DNA of 11,698 nt from JACDET01 sp038253825 (GTDB lineage: Bacteria; Patescibacteriota; Microgenomatia; Levybacterales; UBA12049), in contig JBBSGT010000037.1 of NCBI GenBank assembly GCA_038253825.1, positions 1 to 11,698 of the forward strand, given 5' to 3'. The position numbers and the translations under genes are program-made. Shown piece by piece: positions 1 through 7,278 of the stretch (within the stretch, counting starts at the first letter, position 1; the number at the start of each line of letters is the position of its first letter). The notes under the pieces were generated by a model. That model saw only the letters and a list, made by a program, of their open reading frames with translations. It searched no databases and was not told the origin of the DNA.

Positions 1-366
1 AAGAGAGAAATGAAAAAGCACGAATAGAATCGTGAAGGGATAACTATGGAAAAAATATCATATAGATCAAAGCTAAACTGAAATAACACTTGCTTTTTGA
101 CACCGTACTATTTGGGAGTTGACTATTATATAGATTGCAAGTAATTTCTTACATTACCACGTAGGTATAAAGTTTACCTATCGGGGCTGCTGTTATTAGT
201 GTTCCAATACATATATGTTGTAGTAAACGTGTGGTATCATGCGAATGCAATTCCAAAACTAATATGCAGAGTGCATTCGTGCCCACTTAAAAACATACTC
301 TTCTACGCGGTTCCAATCAATATCGAGAGTGTCCACAAAAGCAGGTAAACTACTTATTTGTGCAAT
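1..366. other. Gene-poor flank beyond the MFS gene
   Basis: I see no convincing gene here. The longest reading with a plausible ribosome site is an 11-codon ORF at 46-81, too short to support. A perfect 6-bp stem (TAGGTA/TACCTA, 7-nt loop) lies at 162-180. A second inverted repeat, CGAATGCA/TGCATTCG, lies at 242-249 and 272-279. Neither is followed by a T-tract, so I do not call a terminator. At 259-366, on the minus strand, the MFS reading frame stays open for 35 codons after its stop; see findings. TTGACA at 97-102 and TTGACT at 119-124 resemble -35 boxes but have no good -10 partner. Confidence 0.6.
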
Positions 367-1650
367 TTAGCTTTCATCAGCAGTTTCCAAAGAGCCTGTC
401 AGTACTTCTGTCTCTTCTATTGCTCGAGGGATATAATATCTGGTTGCCCAGTGACCAAACGCTGCTGCTAGAAGACACGTTATTCCTCCCAGAAGGAGCG
501 GTGCTCGTCCCCCAAAAGTATCAGCAAGCCAACCTGAAAAAGGGCCGCCAATAAGCGTGGTGCCCCCAACTAATACAGTTTGCATTGCGAGGACGCGTCC
601 ATGCATTTCGTGTTTTGCTTCAACCTGGGCCAAAGCAGTCGTTGAAGTCATATAAAGAATGCTTGCCATGCCTAAGAAAAATGCAACTGGCATGGCTGTT
701 GTGACATTTGAGACACAGGCAAGTAATATCATCGCAAAACCAAGAGCCGTGGCGCCAATGATAATATGACGAATGCCCACGAGACTCCTGTGAGCAACTA
801 CCAACGCACACACCACAGCACCTAAGCTGAAAACAGAATAAAGAATAGTGAAGACTACGTCAGTACTGTGAAGCGTATCAGTAACAAAAAGTGGAAGGGT
901 AACGTTAAAATTGTAAGACAACGTCCCGATGAGAGCAAGTATAACAAAGCTGATCCATAACAATGGTGTGGACAGAATATAACGAATTCCGTCCCCGGCT
1001 CCACCTTTCGTTGGAAGTTTATGCGCTTGGCGGTGAAGTTCTGAAGGTCGCATCATGAGAATTCCGATGAGAACTGCTATGTATGACAGAGCGTCGATTG
1101 TAAAACACCATCCAAAGCCGACAATCACAACCAATAAACCTGCCAACGCAGGTCCAAAAATACGTGAGACATTTACGACGGCACTGAAGAGAACAACTGC
1201 GTTGGGTATCTCTTTAGCCGGAACCATCTCACTCACAAAGGCGCGACGGAAGGGATTATCAAAGGCAAGTAAAATTCCTCCAAGAGTAGCAAGCACATAC
1301 AATCCGGCAAGCGGTGGATGCGGCATAAATGCCAAGATAGCAAGACCGATGGATTGTATCATTTGAAGACTTTGTGTCAGAAGGATAAGACGCCGTTTGG
1401 CTAATCGATCCGCGATAGCTCCAGCCCATGCAGAGAGGAAAAGTATGGGACCAAATTGACAAGCAGTCAGTACCCCCACCGCAAATCCACTCCCCGTAAT
1501 TTTAAGCACCAGCAAAATGAGCGCAACTGTAGTAAGCCAATTGCCGGTATTTGAGATTAATTGGCCGATGAAAAACAATCGAAAGTTGCGATTCCGCAGA
1601 GAAAGAAACGTCTTTCTGAACGTTCCATTAAGCAGATTATGTCCCGTCAT
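367..1650 (-). CDS. MFS exporter (MFS_3 / EntS-like)
   Basis: A 427-residue inner-membrane protein of the major facilitator superfamily, built almost wholly of hydrophobic helices (about 12). The N-terminal SLRNRNFRLFFIGQLISNTG and the loop 2-3 motif GAIADRLAKRRLIL (the MFS motif A pattern GxxxDRxxRR) are typical of the MFS_3/EntS group, proton-driven exporters of siderophores or drugs. The substrate cannot be read from sequence. The ATG at 1650 is preceded by a purine-rich GGGATAGGAA, one of few SD-like sites outside the mobile element. A 27-codon ORF (1637-1720) overlaps the start, suggesting translational coupling. It lies 132 bp downstream of the peptidase gene. The stop is followed by 35 more open codons in the same frame, so the tail may have been shortened recently. 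Confidence 0.9.
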   Translation of the reverse strand: MTGHNLLNGTFRKTFLSLRNRNFRLFFIGQLISNTGNWLTTVALILLVLKITGSGFAVGVLTACQFGPILFLSAWAGAIADRLAKRRLILLTQSLQMIQSIGLAILAFMPHPPLAGLYVLATLGGILLAFDNPFRRAFVSEMVPAKEIPNAVVLFSAVVNVSRIFGPALAGLLVVIVGFGWCFTIDALSYIAVLIGILMMRPSELHRQAHKLPTKGGAGDGIRYILSTPLLWISFVILALIGTLSYNFNVTLPLFVTDTLHSTDVVFTILYSVFSLGAVVCALVVAHRSLVGIRHIIIGATALGFAMILLACVSNVTTAMPVAFFLGMASILYMTSTTALAQVEAKHEMHGRVLAMQTVLVGGTTLIGGPFSGWLADTFGGRAPLLLGGITCLLAAAFGHWATRYYIPRAIEETEVLTGSLETADES

Positions 1651-1720
1651 TTCCTATCCCTTCGGGAGACTGAATTTTTTTGAGGAAATATACAGCGTCA
1701 ATAAATATGTTTTTATTCAT
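1637..1720 (-). CDS. Possible 27-residue leader ORF overlapping the MFS start
   Basis: A short ORF starts at the ATG at 1720 (MNKNIFIDAVYFLKK...) and stops 14 nt inside the MFS gene, in a different frame. Its ATG lies 6 nt after TGGTAAACT (1735-1727), the same extended -10 to start distance seen for comF, the YvlD-like gene, gdt1 and, at 7 nt, the 6518 acetyltransferase gene. If transcribed from there it would be leaderless, and the MFS start with its SD would sit inside it. That arrangement suits coupled translation. The peptide matches no family I know. An ORF this short could arise by chance; the promoter spacing is the main support. Confidence 0.35.
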   Translation of the reverse strand: MNKNIFIDAVYFLKKIQSPEGIGNDGT

Positions 1721-1726
1721 AGTAAG

Positions 1727-1735
1727 AGTTTACCA
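1727..1735 (-). promoter_or_regulatory. Extended -10 (TGGTAAACT) upstream of the MFS unit
   Basis: TG-G-TAAACT on the minus strand matches four of six -10 bases plus the TG extension and ends 6 nt before the ATG of the small ORF at 1720. No good -35 is visible. The call rests on its position, shared with other genes here. Confidence 0.4.
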
Positions 1736-1782
1736 TACCAACTAACGGTTCCAAACGGACAGGGATTTACAGAAATTAAGGA

Positions 1783-2721
1783 TTAAGCAATTGCATTTAT
1801 AATTGCTTTAAGTACCACAAAATTTTCTGGATCTGTTCGAAGATGGCCAGCATTTGTCCACTGTAATATGGAACTTTTACCATAGGCTTTGGCTAAGTCT
1901 CTGGCAGCTATTGGTGGCGTACAAAAATCAAATCTTCCATGGACGATGAAAGCTGGGATATGCTGGATCTTTGTGATATTGTCCAAGATATAATTTTCTG
2001 GAATGAAACAGTTATTGAGAAAGTAATGGGTTTCAAGCATTGCCATAGGGAGAGTATCTATACTGAGGATTTCTGCTTCAAGTCTTCTTTGATCATAGTT
2101 TTTGGATAGAAGAGAAGCTTCCCATAATATCCATTCACCGGCAAACTTGCTCGCCGTGTTTTTTTCTGTTGAGCGAATCTGCTGTGCATAATACTCCATG
2201 ATTTTGTCCCCGTTGGTTCTGTGTTTTTCAGGGACAAATGAAATAAATCGTTCCCATGCTTCGGGGAAGGAATATCTCGGATATCCTCCATTTACATAAT
2301 CTGTCTCAAATTTTCTAACCAAACAAATGCTCCAGACAACCAGCTTTTGCACCCGTTTGGGATTGGCAATTGCATATAATAACGAGAGTGTTGATCCCCA
2401 TGAACCGCCCACGACAATAAATGAATCTATACGTAGATGCTCTGCCAATTTATTGATATCTTCTATTAAATTCTGTGTCGTGTTCTGCTCGAGAGAAGCA
2501 GAGGGAGTGCTCCTGCCACTACCGCGTTGGTCATGAAAAATAACGTGATGTTTCGCAGGGTCAAACAATAATTTATTTCCATCACTAAAACCACTCCCCG
2601 GTCCTCCATGGAGATAAAAAATGGGGGCAGCATTTTGGTTTCCCCATTGTTCATAGTAAAGATTATGACCATCACCAACGGGTAAAAAACCGCTTTTTAT
2701 AATATGAGTTGCAATTGCCAT
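1783..2721 (-). CDS. pip: Proline iminopeptidase (alpha/beta hydrolase, family S33)
   Basis: A 312-residue cytoplasmic serine peptidase that removes N-terminal proline from peptides. The start GFLPVGDGHNLYYEQWGN matches the classic bacterial Pip N-terminus. HGGPGSG is the oxyanion-hole motif, followed by HDQRGSGRSTP. GGSWGSTLSLLYA holds the nucleophile Ser (GxSxGS), VHGRFDFCTPP the likely catalytic Asp and NAGH the catalytic His. The length is normal for the family, and all triad residues are present, so it should be active. It starts 19 nt after the stop of the YvlD-like gene, with only a weak GGA upstream, so it is probably co-transcribed with that gene and possibly comF. It may supply amino acids from scavenged peptides. 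Confidence 0.93.
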   Translation of the reverse strand: MAIATHIIKSGFLPVGDGHNLYYEQWGNQNAAPIFYLHGGPGSGFSDGNKLLFDPAKHHVIFHDQRGSGRSTPSASLEQNTTQNLIEDINKLAEHLRIDSFIVVGGSWGSTLSLLYAIANPKRVQKLVVWSICLVRKFETDYVNGGYPRYSFPEAWERFISFVPEKHRTNGDKIMEYYAQQIRSTEKNTASKFAGEWILWEASLLSKNYDQRRLEAEILSIDTLPMAMLETHYFLNNCFIPENYILDNITKIQHIPAFIVHGRFDFCTPPIAARDLAKAYGKSSILQWTNAGHLRTDPENFVVLKAIINAIA

Positions 2722-2740
2722 ATAAGCATCCGAAAGAGTT

Positions 2741-3070
2741 CTACAGTTTTGATGTAAATGTATTAATTAATGAGACGAGCAAACTAAACAGTACTGCCCA
2801 CCAGAAGCCATCAATTTGAAAACCTGGCACAATATGACTTACTAAGAGAACGATAAGCGCGTTGATAACCAATAAGAATAACCCTAGCGTCAAAATTGTA
2901 ATGGGCAAGGTCAGCAAAATAAGAAGCGGCTTGATCAAGATATTTAAAATACCCATTACCAAAGCAACCATCAGTGCCGTCCAAAAACTTTGCACATGGA
3001 CACCCGGCAAAATATAGGACGCAATAAGAATGACGACAGCACTCGCTAACCAATTAATAAATATACCCAT
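2741..3070 (-). CDS. YvlD-like small membrane protein (phage holin family 4 superfamily)
   Basis: A 109-residue membrane protein with four hydrophobic helices: MGIFINWLASAVVILIASYI, a helix around ALMVALVMGILNIL, a third in ITILTLGLFLLVINALIVLL, and the C-terminal WWAVLFSLLVSLINTF. The turn NILIKPLLILLTLPITILTL and the repeated IVPGFQIDGFWWAV/ILPGVHVQSFWTAL pattern are typical of the YvlD/Phage_holin_4_2 family. These are chromosomal envelope proteins in many bacteria and need not come from a phage; their role is unclear. I chose ATG 3070 over the longer reading from 3142 because TGCTATAGT ends 6 nt before it and the extra 24 residues (charged, cysteine-rich) overlap the comF end. It lies 41 nt after comF and 19 nt before pip. 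Confidence 0.82.
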   Translation of the reverse strand: MGIFINWLASAVVILIASYILPGVHVQSFWTALMVALVMGILNILIKPLLILLTLPITILTLGLFLLVINALIVLLVSHIVPGFQIDGFWWAVLFSLLVSLINTFTSKL

Positions 3071-3076
3071 ATCGTC

Positions 3077-3085
3077 ACTATAGCA
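3077..3085 (-). promoter_or_regulatory. Extended -10 (TGCTATAGT) for the YvlD-like gene
   Basis: TG-C-TATAGT (five of six -10 bases) ends 6 nt before the ATG at 3070. Transcription would begin at or next to the start codon, giving a leaderless mRNA. There is no SD-like purine run. Confidence 0.55.
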
Positions 3086-3111
3086 CAGCAATATAAAAAT
3101 TGTGTAAAAAC

Positions 3112-3810
3112 TTATTCGCCGTGTGCAAGCGTCAAACCCCACACGGTCTTTACACCCGATTTCTTCAATACTTTGGCTGCTTCCAGCATGGTTGCTCCTG
3201 AAGTAGCAACATCATCGACGAGAAAAACATGATGAAGACCACGTACTTGCTCCAAAAATGCAGGTTTTAGCGCAAATGCACTTTTTATATTTTCTGCTCT
3301 CAATTCTTTTGATAACCCTACCTGTGTCTTTGTCTCCTTTACCCTCTCTAGACAATCCACAATCGGAAAGTTAAGACATTGAGACAATCCTTCTGCCAAG
3401 AGACATGCCTGATTGTAGCCTCGTTTTCTTAACTTTTTCTTATGCAGTGGGATAGGAACGAAAACATTTTCTTGTGTGAGCAATCGATAAAATTGTTCTT
3501 TTTGAATAATGCCTTCATAAAAAAGCTCCACAAGCAATGTCTGCAAGTCAGTAAGATATGGAGGGTATTTAAAAGTATAAACTAACTTTTTGACCACGCC
3601 TTTATAAACAAGGCTAGGGAAAACACCGTCGATGGTATAGCGAGTTTGACAAACCGGATGCGTAAGGCCACCTATCGCCTGCCTGTTACAAACTGTACAT
3701 ATCATCGAATCGGTGAAAGCGATGTAGGAAAAACAATTTGGGCAAAGATACGATCCAAATTTTTTACACTGCACACAACGTTTGGGAAAGAATAAATCAA
3801 AGAGAGACAT
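3112..3810 (-). CDS. comF: ComF family protein (phosphoribosyltransferase-like, competence)
   Basis: A 232-residue ComFC-type protein. The N-terminus carries a zinc-binding double CxxC (CVQC...CPNC, then CTVCNRQ). The rest is a type I phosphoribosyltransferase fold with VFVPIPLHKKKLRKRGYNQA and the PRPP loop VFLVDDVATSGATM. In naturally competent bacteria ComFC acts in the cytoplasm alongside the ComFA helicase during uptake of single-stranded DNA. The length and motifs are complete. Its ATG lies 6 nt after TGCTACACT, so it too may be leaderless. It is the first gene of a minus-strand run (comF, YvlD-like, pip, MFS) and is divergent from the acetyltransferase-like gene at 3928. Confidence 0.9.
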   Translation of the reverse strand: MSLFDLFFPKRCVQCKKFGSYLCPNCFSYIAFTDSMICTVCNRQAIGGLTHPVCQTRYTIDGVFPSLVYKGVVKKLVYTFKYPPYLTDLQTLLVELFYEGIIQKEQFYRLLTQENVFVPIPLHKKKLRKRGYNQACLLAEGLSQCLNFPIVDCLERVKETKTQVGLSKELRAENIKSAFALKPAFLEQVRGLHHVFLVDDVATSGATMLEAAKVLKKSGVKTVWGLTLAHGE

Positions 3811-3816
3811 ATTAAA

Positions 3817-3825
3817 AGTGTAGCA
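3817..3825 (-). promoter_or_regulatory. Extended -10 (TGCTACACT) for comF
   Basis: TG-C-TACACT on the minus strand (four of six -10 bases plus TG) ends 6 nt before the comF ATG at 3810. No clear -35 and no SD are visible. Confidence 0.45.
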
Positions 3826-3902
3826 AATGGATGAGTTTGAGACTAGAGTTTCTATGAATAGAAATAAGTATTTGGGTATGTGAAAAAGCTTTGAAAAATT
3901 TA

Positions 3903-3911
3903 TGGTATAAT
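3903..3911 (+). promoter_or_regulatory. Extended -10 (TGGTATAAT) for the gene at 3928
   Basis: TG-G-TATAAT is a perfect extended -10. Transcription should begin near 3918, leaving about 10 nt before the GTG start. There is no SD in that leader. The nearby TTGAAA (3891-3896) is only 9 bp away and cannot serve as its -35. Confidence 0.65.
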
Positions 3912-3927
3912 CTGACCAACTAATTTT

Positions 3928-5352
3928 GTGAAAAGTATTAAAGAAAAACAGTTACTTACTATCTCTGGTATTTCTCGTCTAGAGCTTGAGGACGAGCAAC
4001 TATTTCGGATAGCCTTTCCAAAGGATTCGATTCAATATGCACGTAGCTGGCTTTATACCCTACGAACTTCACATGGAGAGGACGGTAAAAGAGGATATAA
4101 ATTTGTTACTCCTGATATTATTGTGGTTATTGGATATCGAAACAATGTAATGTATGTGACTCCTATTCTTGATAAGACACATGGAATAATACTCCAAAAA
4201 CTGTGTCAAGCAATCTTTGAGACAACACAGTGTCGTGTTCTCCTTAAAAAATTTCATCAAGAATCATATGAACAATTTCATGTACCCCAAACACAACTCG
4301 ATTCTCGACATCTTCTGGAGGATGATTCTTGCCCTGAAACCGTGCTTCAATTAAACAAAATATTCATTTCTCCCCAAGGAGAAATAAATCCTAATGCAAG
4401 AAAATTTATTAAAAAAGTAAAAAAAATTGAGCAATCAGCAATACAATTTGATGTGATCGAAGATATTACAAAATTTTCAAAAACGAAAGTCAAACATTTT
4501 CTAGCTGCTGACAAAGAAAAATATGCAAGCTATTTACCAATTATCGATTACTTGTATGCTCATCAAAAGGATTTGCGATATAAAATTATGTTATTTATCT
4601 ATAAGAAAAAATTGCATGGAATATTTATTGGAGAAGTCTTTTCATTAACAGAAATGGGATTCTACTGTGGAGTTACGTCAAAGGACACTCCCGGAATGAC
4701 CGAATGGATGGATTCCTATTACTTTAGAAAGATGTTTTTTGATGGAATCCAAACAGTGTATCTTGGAGGATCTGAGAGGGAAGGAATTGCTCATTATGTA
4801 AACAAACTGTTTCCTTATAATCCACCATATTCTGTACAGGCAGTAATGTATGATCATATGCTAAAAAAAGATGAATTTTCGCTAAATATCAGACCAATAA
4901 ATGAAGATGATTTCCTTCCACTAGCTGAAATTTACTGTAAGGCATATAACTCCGTAGAAGAATTGGGAGAGCATTGGACAAAAGAAATTGCTCATAAATT
5001 TATCTCTTCTTTTTATAAAAGACAGCCTGATCTTTTTTTTCTTGCTGAATATAACGTCAAAATTGTGGGAGCAATTGTCGCAGGGGTACAGCCGTGGTGG
5101 GATGGCAATCATTTATTTGGAGGAGAAATTTTTGTGGACCCACAATATAAGAATACAGATATAGAAAAAAGACTTGTGAAACACCTTCTTACCTCTGCAC
5201 AGAGCAAATATCATGCTGTTGCCTGGGATGCTATTGCGCCTAATACTGGTAATCATGCCTGGCGTTCGTTCCAAAAATATGGATTTACGCAAGTCCCTTC
5301 ATGGAAGATTATTAGTGGGGATATATATACTATATTAAAAAGGCTCCAGTAG
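3928..5352 (+). CDS. DUF2156-like plus GNAT acyltransferase fusion
   Basis: A 474-residue soluble protein with two apparent parts. Residues about 1-310 resemble DUF2156, the aminoacyl/acyltransferase fold found at the C-terminus of MprF-type lipid lysyltransferases. The clearest signal is YLGGSEREGIAHYVNKLF, like the family's GGSE...G...K pattern. Residues about 318-474 look like a GNAT acetyltransferase (LNIRPINEDDFLPLAEIY at its start, ending WRSFQKYGFTQVPSW). The acetyl-CoA loop, usually RxxGxG, is FVDPQYKNTDIEKRL here: the glycines are lost, so activity is uncertain. The GTG start follows an in-frame stop at 3913 closely, which leaves little choice. The substrate is unknown; amino-acid transfer or peptide acylation are possibilities from family knowledge. 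Confidence 0.7.
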   Translation: MKSIKEKQLLTISGISRLELEDEQLFRIAFPKDSIQYARSWLYTLRTSHGEDGKRGYKFVTPDIIVVIGYRNNVMYVTPILDKTHGIILQKLCQAIFETTQCRVLLKKFHQESYEQFHVPQTQLDSRHLLEDDSCPETVLQLNKIFISPQGEINPNARKFIKKVKKIEQSAIQFDVIEDITKFSKTKVKHFLAADKEKYASYLPIIDYLYAHQKDLRYKIMLFIYKKKLHGIFIGEVFSLTEMGFYCGVTSKDTPGMTEWMDSYYFRKMFFDGIQTVYLGGSEREGIAHYVNKLFPYNPPYSVQAVMYDHMLKKDEFSLNIRPINEDDFLPLAEIYCKAYNSVEELGEHWTKEIAHKFISSFYKRQPDLFFLAEYNVKIVGAIVAGVQPWWDGNHLFGGEIFVDPQYKNTDIEKRLVKHLLTSAQSKYHAVAWDAIAPNTGNHAWRSFQKYGFTQVPSWKIISGDIYTILKRLQ

Positions 5353-5378
5353 TATATACCAAACTTTGCTGGTTAAAT

Positions 5379-5933
5379 TTAAGTTATAGTTAAAAATTTT
5401 ACTTTTTCGACAACGGAATTATTAGTCATTTTTTGTCTACGAAGAAGCGCAAGTCCGTATCCTTGCAATTCTTCTGTGGCTGTTTCGCAACATTCCTCGA
5501 TGGCATAAGAAAAAAATCCTAAATCAAATGCTTCAAGTGCACTAGCAAAGATACAATCGTTTGTCTGTGTCCCCACAAAATGAATTTCTTCTATTTTATG
5601 TTTTTTGAGAAGAGCAAATACTTCTTTTTTATCATCTTTAAATACTGAGCGAGTGTGCTTTTCTACTTTAATAGATGAAAAACTTTTGAGTTTATTTGCT
5701 ATGCTTTTTACTGTATGCGTGTTTCTCCCTTTGGGCACAATTATCTGTCTTTGTTTATCCCACAGAGAGTCTTTCTTCGAATAAAATACTGCTTCAACAT
5801 ATAAATCATACTTTGTATTATCTAGTAGCGTATTAATTTCCTCAACAATATAATTATTTCTTTTATCAAGAAATTCTGGCTGGACATCAATAATAAACAA
5901 CGCCTTTTTCCGTAAACTCTGTGGTATTTTCAT
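5379..5933 (-). CDS. Isochorismatase-family cysteine hydrolase (nicotinamidase-like)
   Basis: A 184-residue cytoplasmic hydrolase. The family triad Asp-Lys-Cys is visible: Asp in ALFIIDVQPEFLD, the likely Lys in KVEKHTRSVF, and Cys in VGTQTNDCIFASALEAFDLG, with the usual TNxC context. Relatives act on nicotinamide, isochorismate or carbamoyl compounds, and the exact substrate cannot be told here. The nicotinamidase metal-site pattern is not evident to me, so I keep the general name. It is convergent with the 3928 gene (26 bp between stops). The ATG at 5933 lies 13 nt after TGATATAAT with no SD, again a very short leader. Confidence 0.82.
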   Translation of the reverse strand: MKIPQSLRKKALFIIDVQPEFLDKRNNYIVEEINTLLDNTKYDLYVEAVFYSKKDSLWDKQRQIIVPKGRNTHTVKSIANKLKSFSSIKVEKHTRSVFKDDKKEVFALLKKHKIEEIHFVGTQTNDCIFASALEAFDLGFFSYAIEECCETATEELQGYGLALLRRQKMTNNSVVEKVKFLTIT

Positions 5934-5946
5934 AAAATGCTAGATA

Positions 5947-5955
5947 ATTATATCA
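5947..5955 (-). promoter_or_regulatory. Extended -10 (TGATATAAT) for the cysteine hydrolase
   Basis: A perfect TG-n-TATAAT on the minus strand, 13 nt before the ATG at 5933. A start about 7 nt downstream would leave a leader of about 6 nt. A TTGAAA lies 21 bp upstream, too far for a usual -35. Confidence 0.6.
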
Positions 5956-5997
5956 AAAAAATAAACTCCCCATTTTCAAACGTGGCTAATTTTGTAG

Positions 5998-6031
5998 TGC
6001 GGGCCAGATGGGACAATATTGGAACTTTTCT
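5998..6031 (+). repeat. 34-bp dispersed repeat, copy 1
   Basis: Copy 1 of a repeat beginning TGCGGGCCAGATGGGA and ending TTGGAACTTTTCT. It differs from copy 3 at three positions, all transitions. It lies between the cysteine hydrolase and the GNAT gene. The preceding GGCTAATTTTGTAG also resembles the flank of copy 2. Confidence 0.85.
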
Positions 6032-6041
6032 GGCACAAAAT

Positions 6042-6518
6042 CTATTTTAATTCATATTCTAATTCTGCTGAATAAGGGATAAAACCTACTTTTTTATAAA
6101 ATTTAATTGCTCCATCGTTTTCCGCAGAGGTACTAACTTTTATTCTTTCTGCCCCATGTTGCTTGCTCCACCCTATAAATACTTCAAACAATTTTTCTCC
6201 AATGCCATGTCCACGACATTCTTCTGTCACTAATATATTCTCTAATTCTGTTTGTTTAGTAATTGTTCTATACGAATGCGGCTCCATCAATCCACCGACT
6301 AAGTAGCCTACAATCTTGCTGTCGATTTCTGCTACAAAACAGACACCGCTCTTACCACTAATTTTATTTCTAAAATACTCTTCCCCAACATGTTCAAAAG
6401 GCCAATTCATATTGAGTAACGGATCATACACTTCATCATGGATAAATAATTGATGATTTAAACTTTGAATAATATGCAACTCGTTCTCTTTTACTTTTCT
6501 AATAGACACGCTTTCCAT
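6042..6518 (-). CDS. GNAT family N-acetyltransferase
   Basis: A 158-residue single-domain acetyltransferase with a well-kept acetyl-CoA loop, VTEECRGHGIGEKLFEVF (RxxGxG). The C-terminal AENDGAIKFYKKVGFIPY is the usual GNAT motif B region. The early part (VSIRKVKENELHIIQSLN) is a standard GNAT first strand and helix. The substrate is unknown; protein N-termini, small amines and antibiotics are all possible. The ATG at 6518 lies 7 nt after TGGTACAAT and has no SD. It is divergent from the GDT1 gene, and dispersed-repeat copies lie on both sides. Confidence 0.88.
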   Translation of the reverse strand: MESVSIRKVKENELHIIQSLNHQLFIHDEVYDPLLNMNWPFEHVGEEYFRNKISGKSGVCFVAEIDSKIVGYLVGGLMEPHSYRTITKQTELENILVTEECRGHGIGEKLFEVFIGWSKQHGAERIKVSTSAENDGAIKFYKKVGFIPYSAELEYELK

Positions 6519-6525
6519 TGGAATA

Positions 6526-6534
6526 ATTGTACCA
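6526..6534 (-). promoter_or_regulatory. Extended -10 (TGGTACAAT) for the GNAT gene
   Basis: TG-G-TACAAT (five of six -10 bases) ends 7 nt before the ATG at 6518, predicting a leaderless transcript. Confidence 0.55.
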
Positions 6535-6573
6535 TAGGTGATGGTTTGTAGATAAAATGAGGCTAATTTGCTT

Positions 6574-6607
6574 TGCGGGCCAGATGGGATGATGTTGGAA
6601 CTTTTTT
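6574..6607 (+). repeat. 34-bp dispersed repeat, copy 2
   Basis: Copy 2, one mismatch from copy 3 over 34 bp. It sits in the divergent gap between the GNAT and GDT1 genes. The preceding AGGCTAATTTGC matches the left flank of copy 1. Confidence 0.88.
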
Positions 6608-6667
6608 ACGGACACATCCCAGTCACATAATGCTCTAACATCCAAGATAGACTATTTTTTCTTATTC

Positions 6668-6676
6668 TGAGATAAT
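6668..6676 (+). promoter_or_regulatory. Extended -10 (TGAGATAAT) for the GDT1 gene
   Basis: TG-A-GATAAT (five of six -10 bases) ends 6 nt before the ATG at 6683. No SD is visible, so this start is also predicted leaderless. Confidence 0.5.
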
Positions 6677-6682
6677 GACTTT

Positions 6683-7231
6683 ATGCTTGCTTCTTTTCTC
6701 CTGATGTTCGCTTCACTATACCTTGCACAAATAGGTGATAAGACGCAGCTTTTGACTATCCTTCTATCAACGAGAACAAAAAAACATTTTCTTCTTTTTT
6801 TAGCAATCATGACAGGTTTTACTGTCGGGGTAACACTCGCAGTTATTTTGGGTTCAGGACTTGCCTTGCTTATCCCACACAAAGTTTTAAAAGTAATCTC
6901 TGGAGTTATCTTTATTATTCTTGGTGCTCTTATTTTTCTTGATGGTCGTAAAGGTGTGAGCAAGAAGAAGCATTATCCACATAAGTTTTTCTCCATAGCA
7001 GGGATTATTTTTCTTGCAGATTTTGGTGACAAAACGCAAATCGCGATTGCTCTTTTTGCATCTTCCTACTCACCATACATCGTTTTCCTCGCAGCAATAG
7101 CTGCATTAGGATTAGATACGCTCCTTCTTGTTCTCTTTTCAAAAGTAATTATGAAAAGGTTGAAAGAGAGCATTATTGAGAAGATTGCTGGAGCCATATT
7201 TATTGGTGTAGGGGCATTTTTATTTTTGTGA
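6683..7231 (+). CDS. GDT1/TMEM165 (UPF0016) cation transporter
   Basis: A 182-residue membrane protein with two homologous halves of three helices each, the UPF0016 layout. Relatives move Mn2+ or Ca2+ out of the cytoplasm or into compartments (bacterial MneA, yeast Gdt1). The signature E-x-G-D-K/R-T/S appears twice but altered: AQIGDKTQ in the first half and ADFGDKTQ in the second. The usual Glu is therefore Gln in one and Asp in the other, while GDKTQ is intact in both. The loss of one acidic ligand could change ion choice or coupling. Start ATG 6683 fits the -10 spacing; TGA is the stop. Confidence 0.9.
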   Translation: MLASFLLMFASLYLAQIGDKTQLLTILLSTRTKKHFLLFLAIMTGFTVGVTLAVILGSGLALLIPHKVLKVISGVIFIILGALIFLDGRKGVSKKKHYPHKFFSIAGIIFLADFGDKTQIAIALFASSYSPYIVFLAAIAALGLDTLLLVLFSKVIMKRLKESIIEKIAGAIFIGVGAFLFL

Positions 7232-7244
7232 AGAAACAACTTGG

Positions 7245-7278
7245 TGCGGGCCAGATGGGATGATGTTGGAACTTTTCT
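7245..7278 (+). repeat. 34-bp dispersed repeat, copy 3
   Basis: Copy 3, in the convergent gap between the GDT1 and YdcF-like genes. All three copies lie on the same strand, 576 and 671 bp apart, and none is inside a gene. Confidence 0.88.

Noticed and set aside
2741..3070. Phage remnant, because of the holin-like family name
   Set aside because: YvlD-type proteins are ordinary chromosomal proteins, and no other phage gene is nearby.
3071..3142. Longer start (ATG 3142) for the YvlD-like gene
   Set aside because: It would overlap comF, add a non-membrane cysteine-rich stretch unlike the family, and ignore the extended -10 placed 6 nt before ATG 3070.
5998..7278. The 34-bp repeat as a tRNA 3'-end relic or secondary attB site
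   Set aside because: It shares only GTGCGG and loose purine runs with the tRNA ends; no T-loop or acceptor pairing can be drawn.
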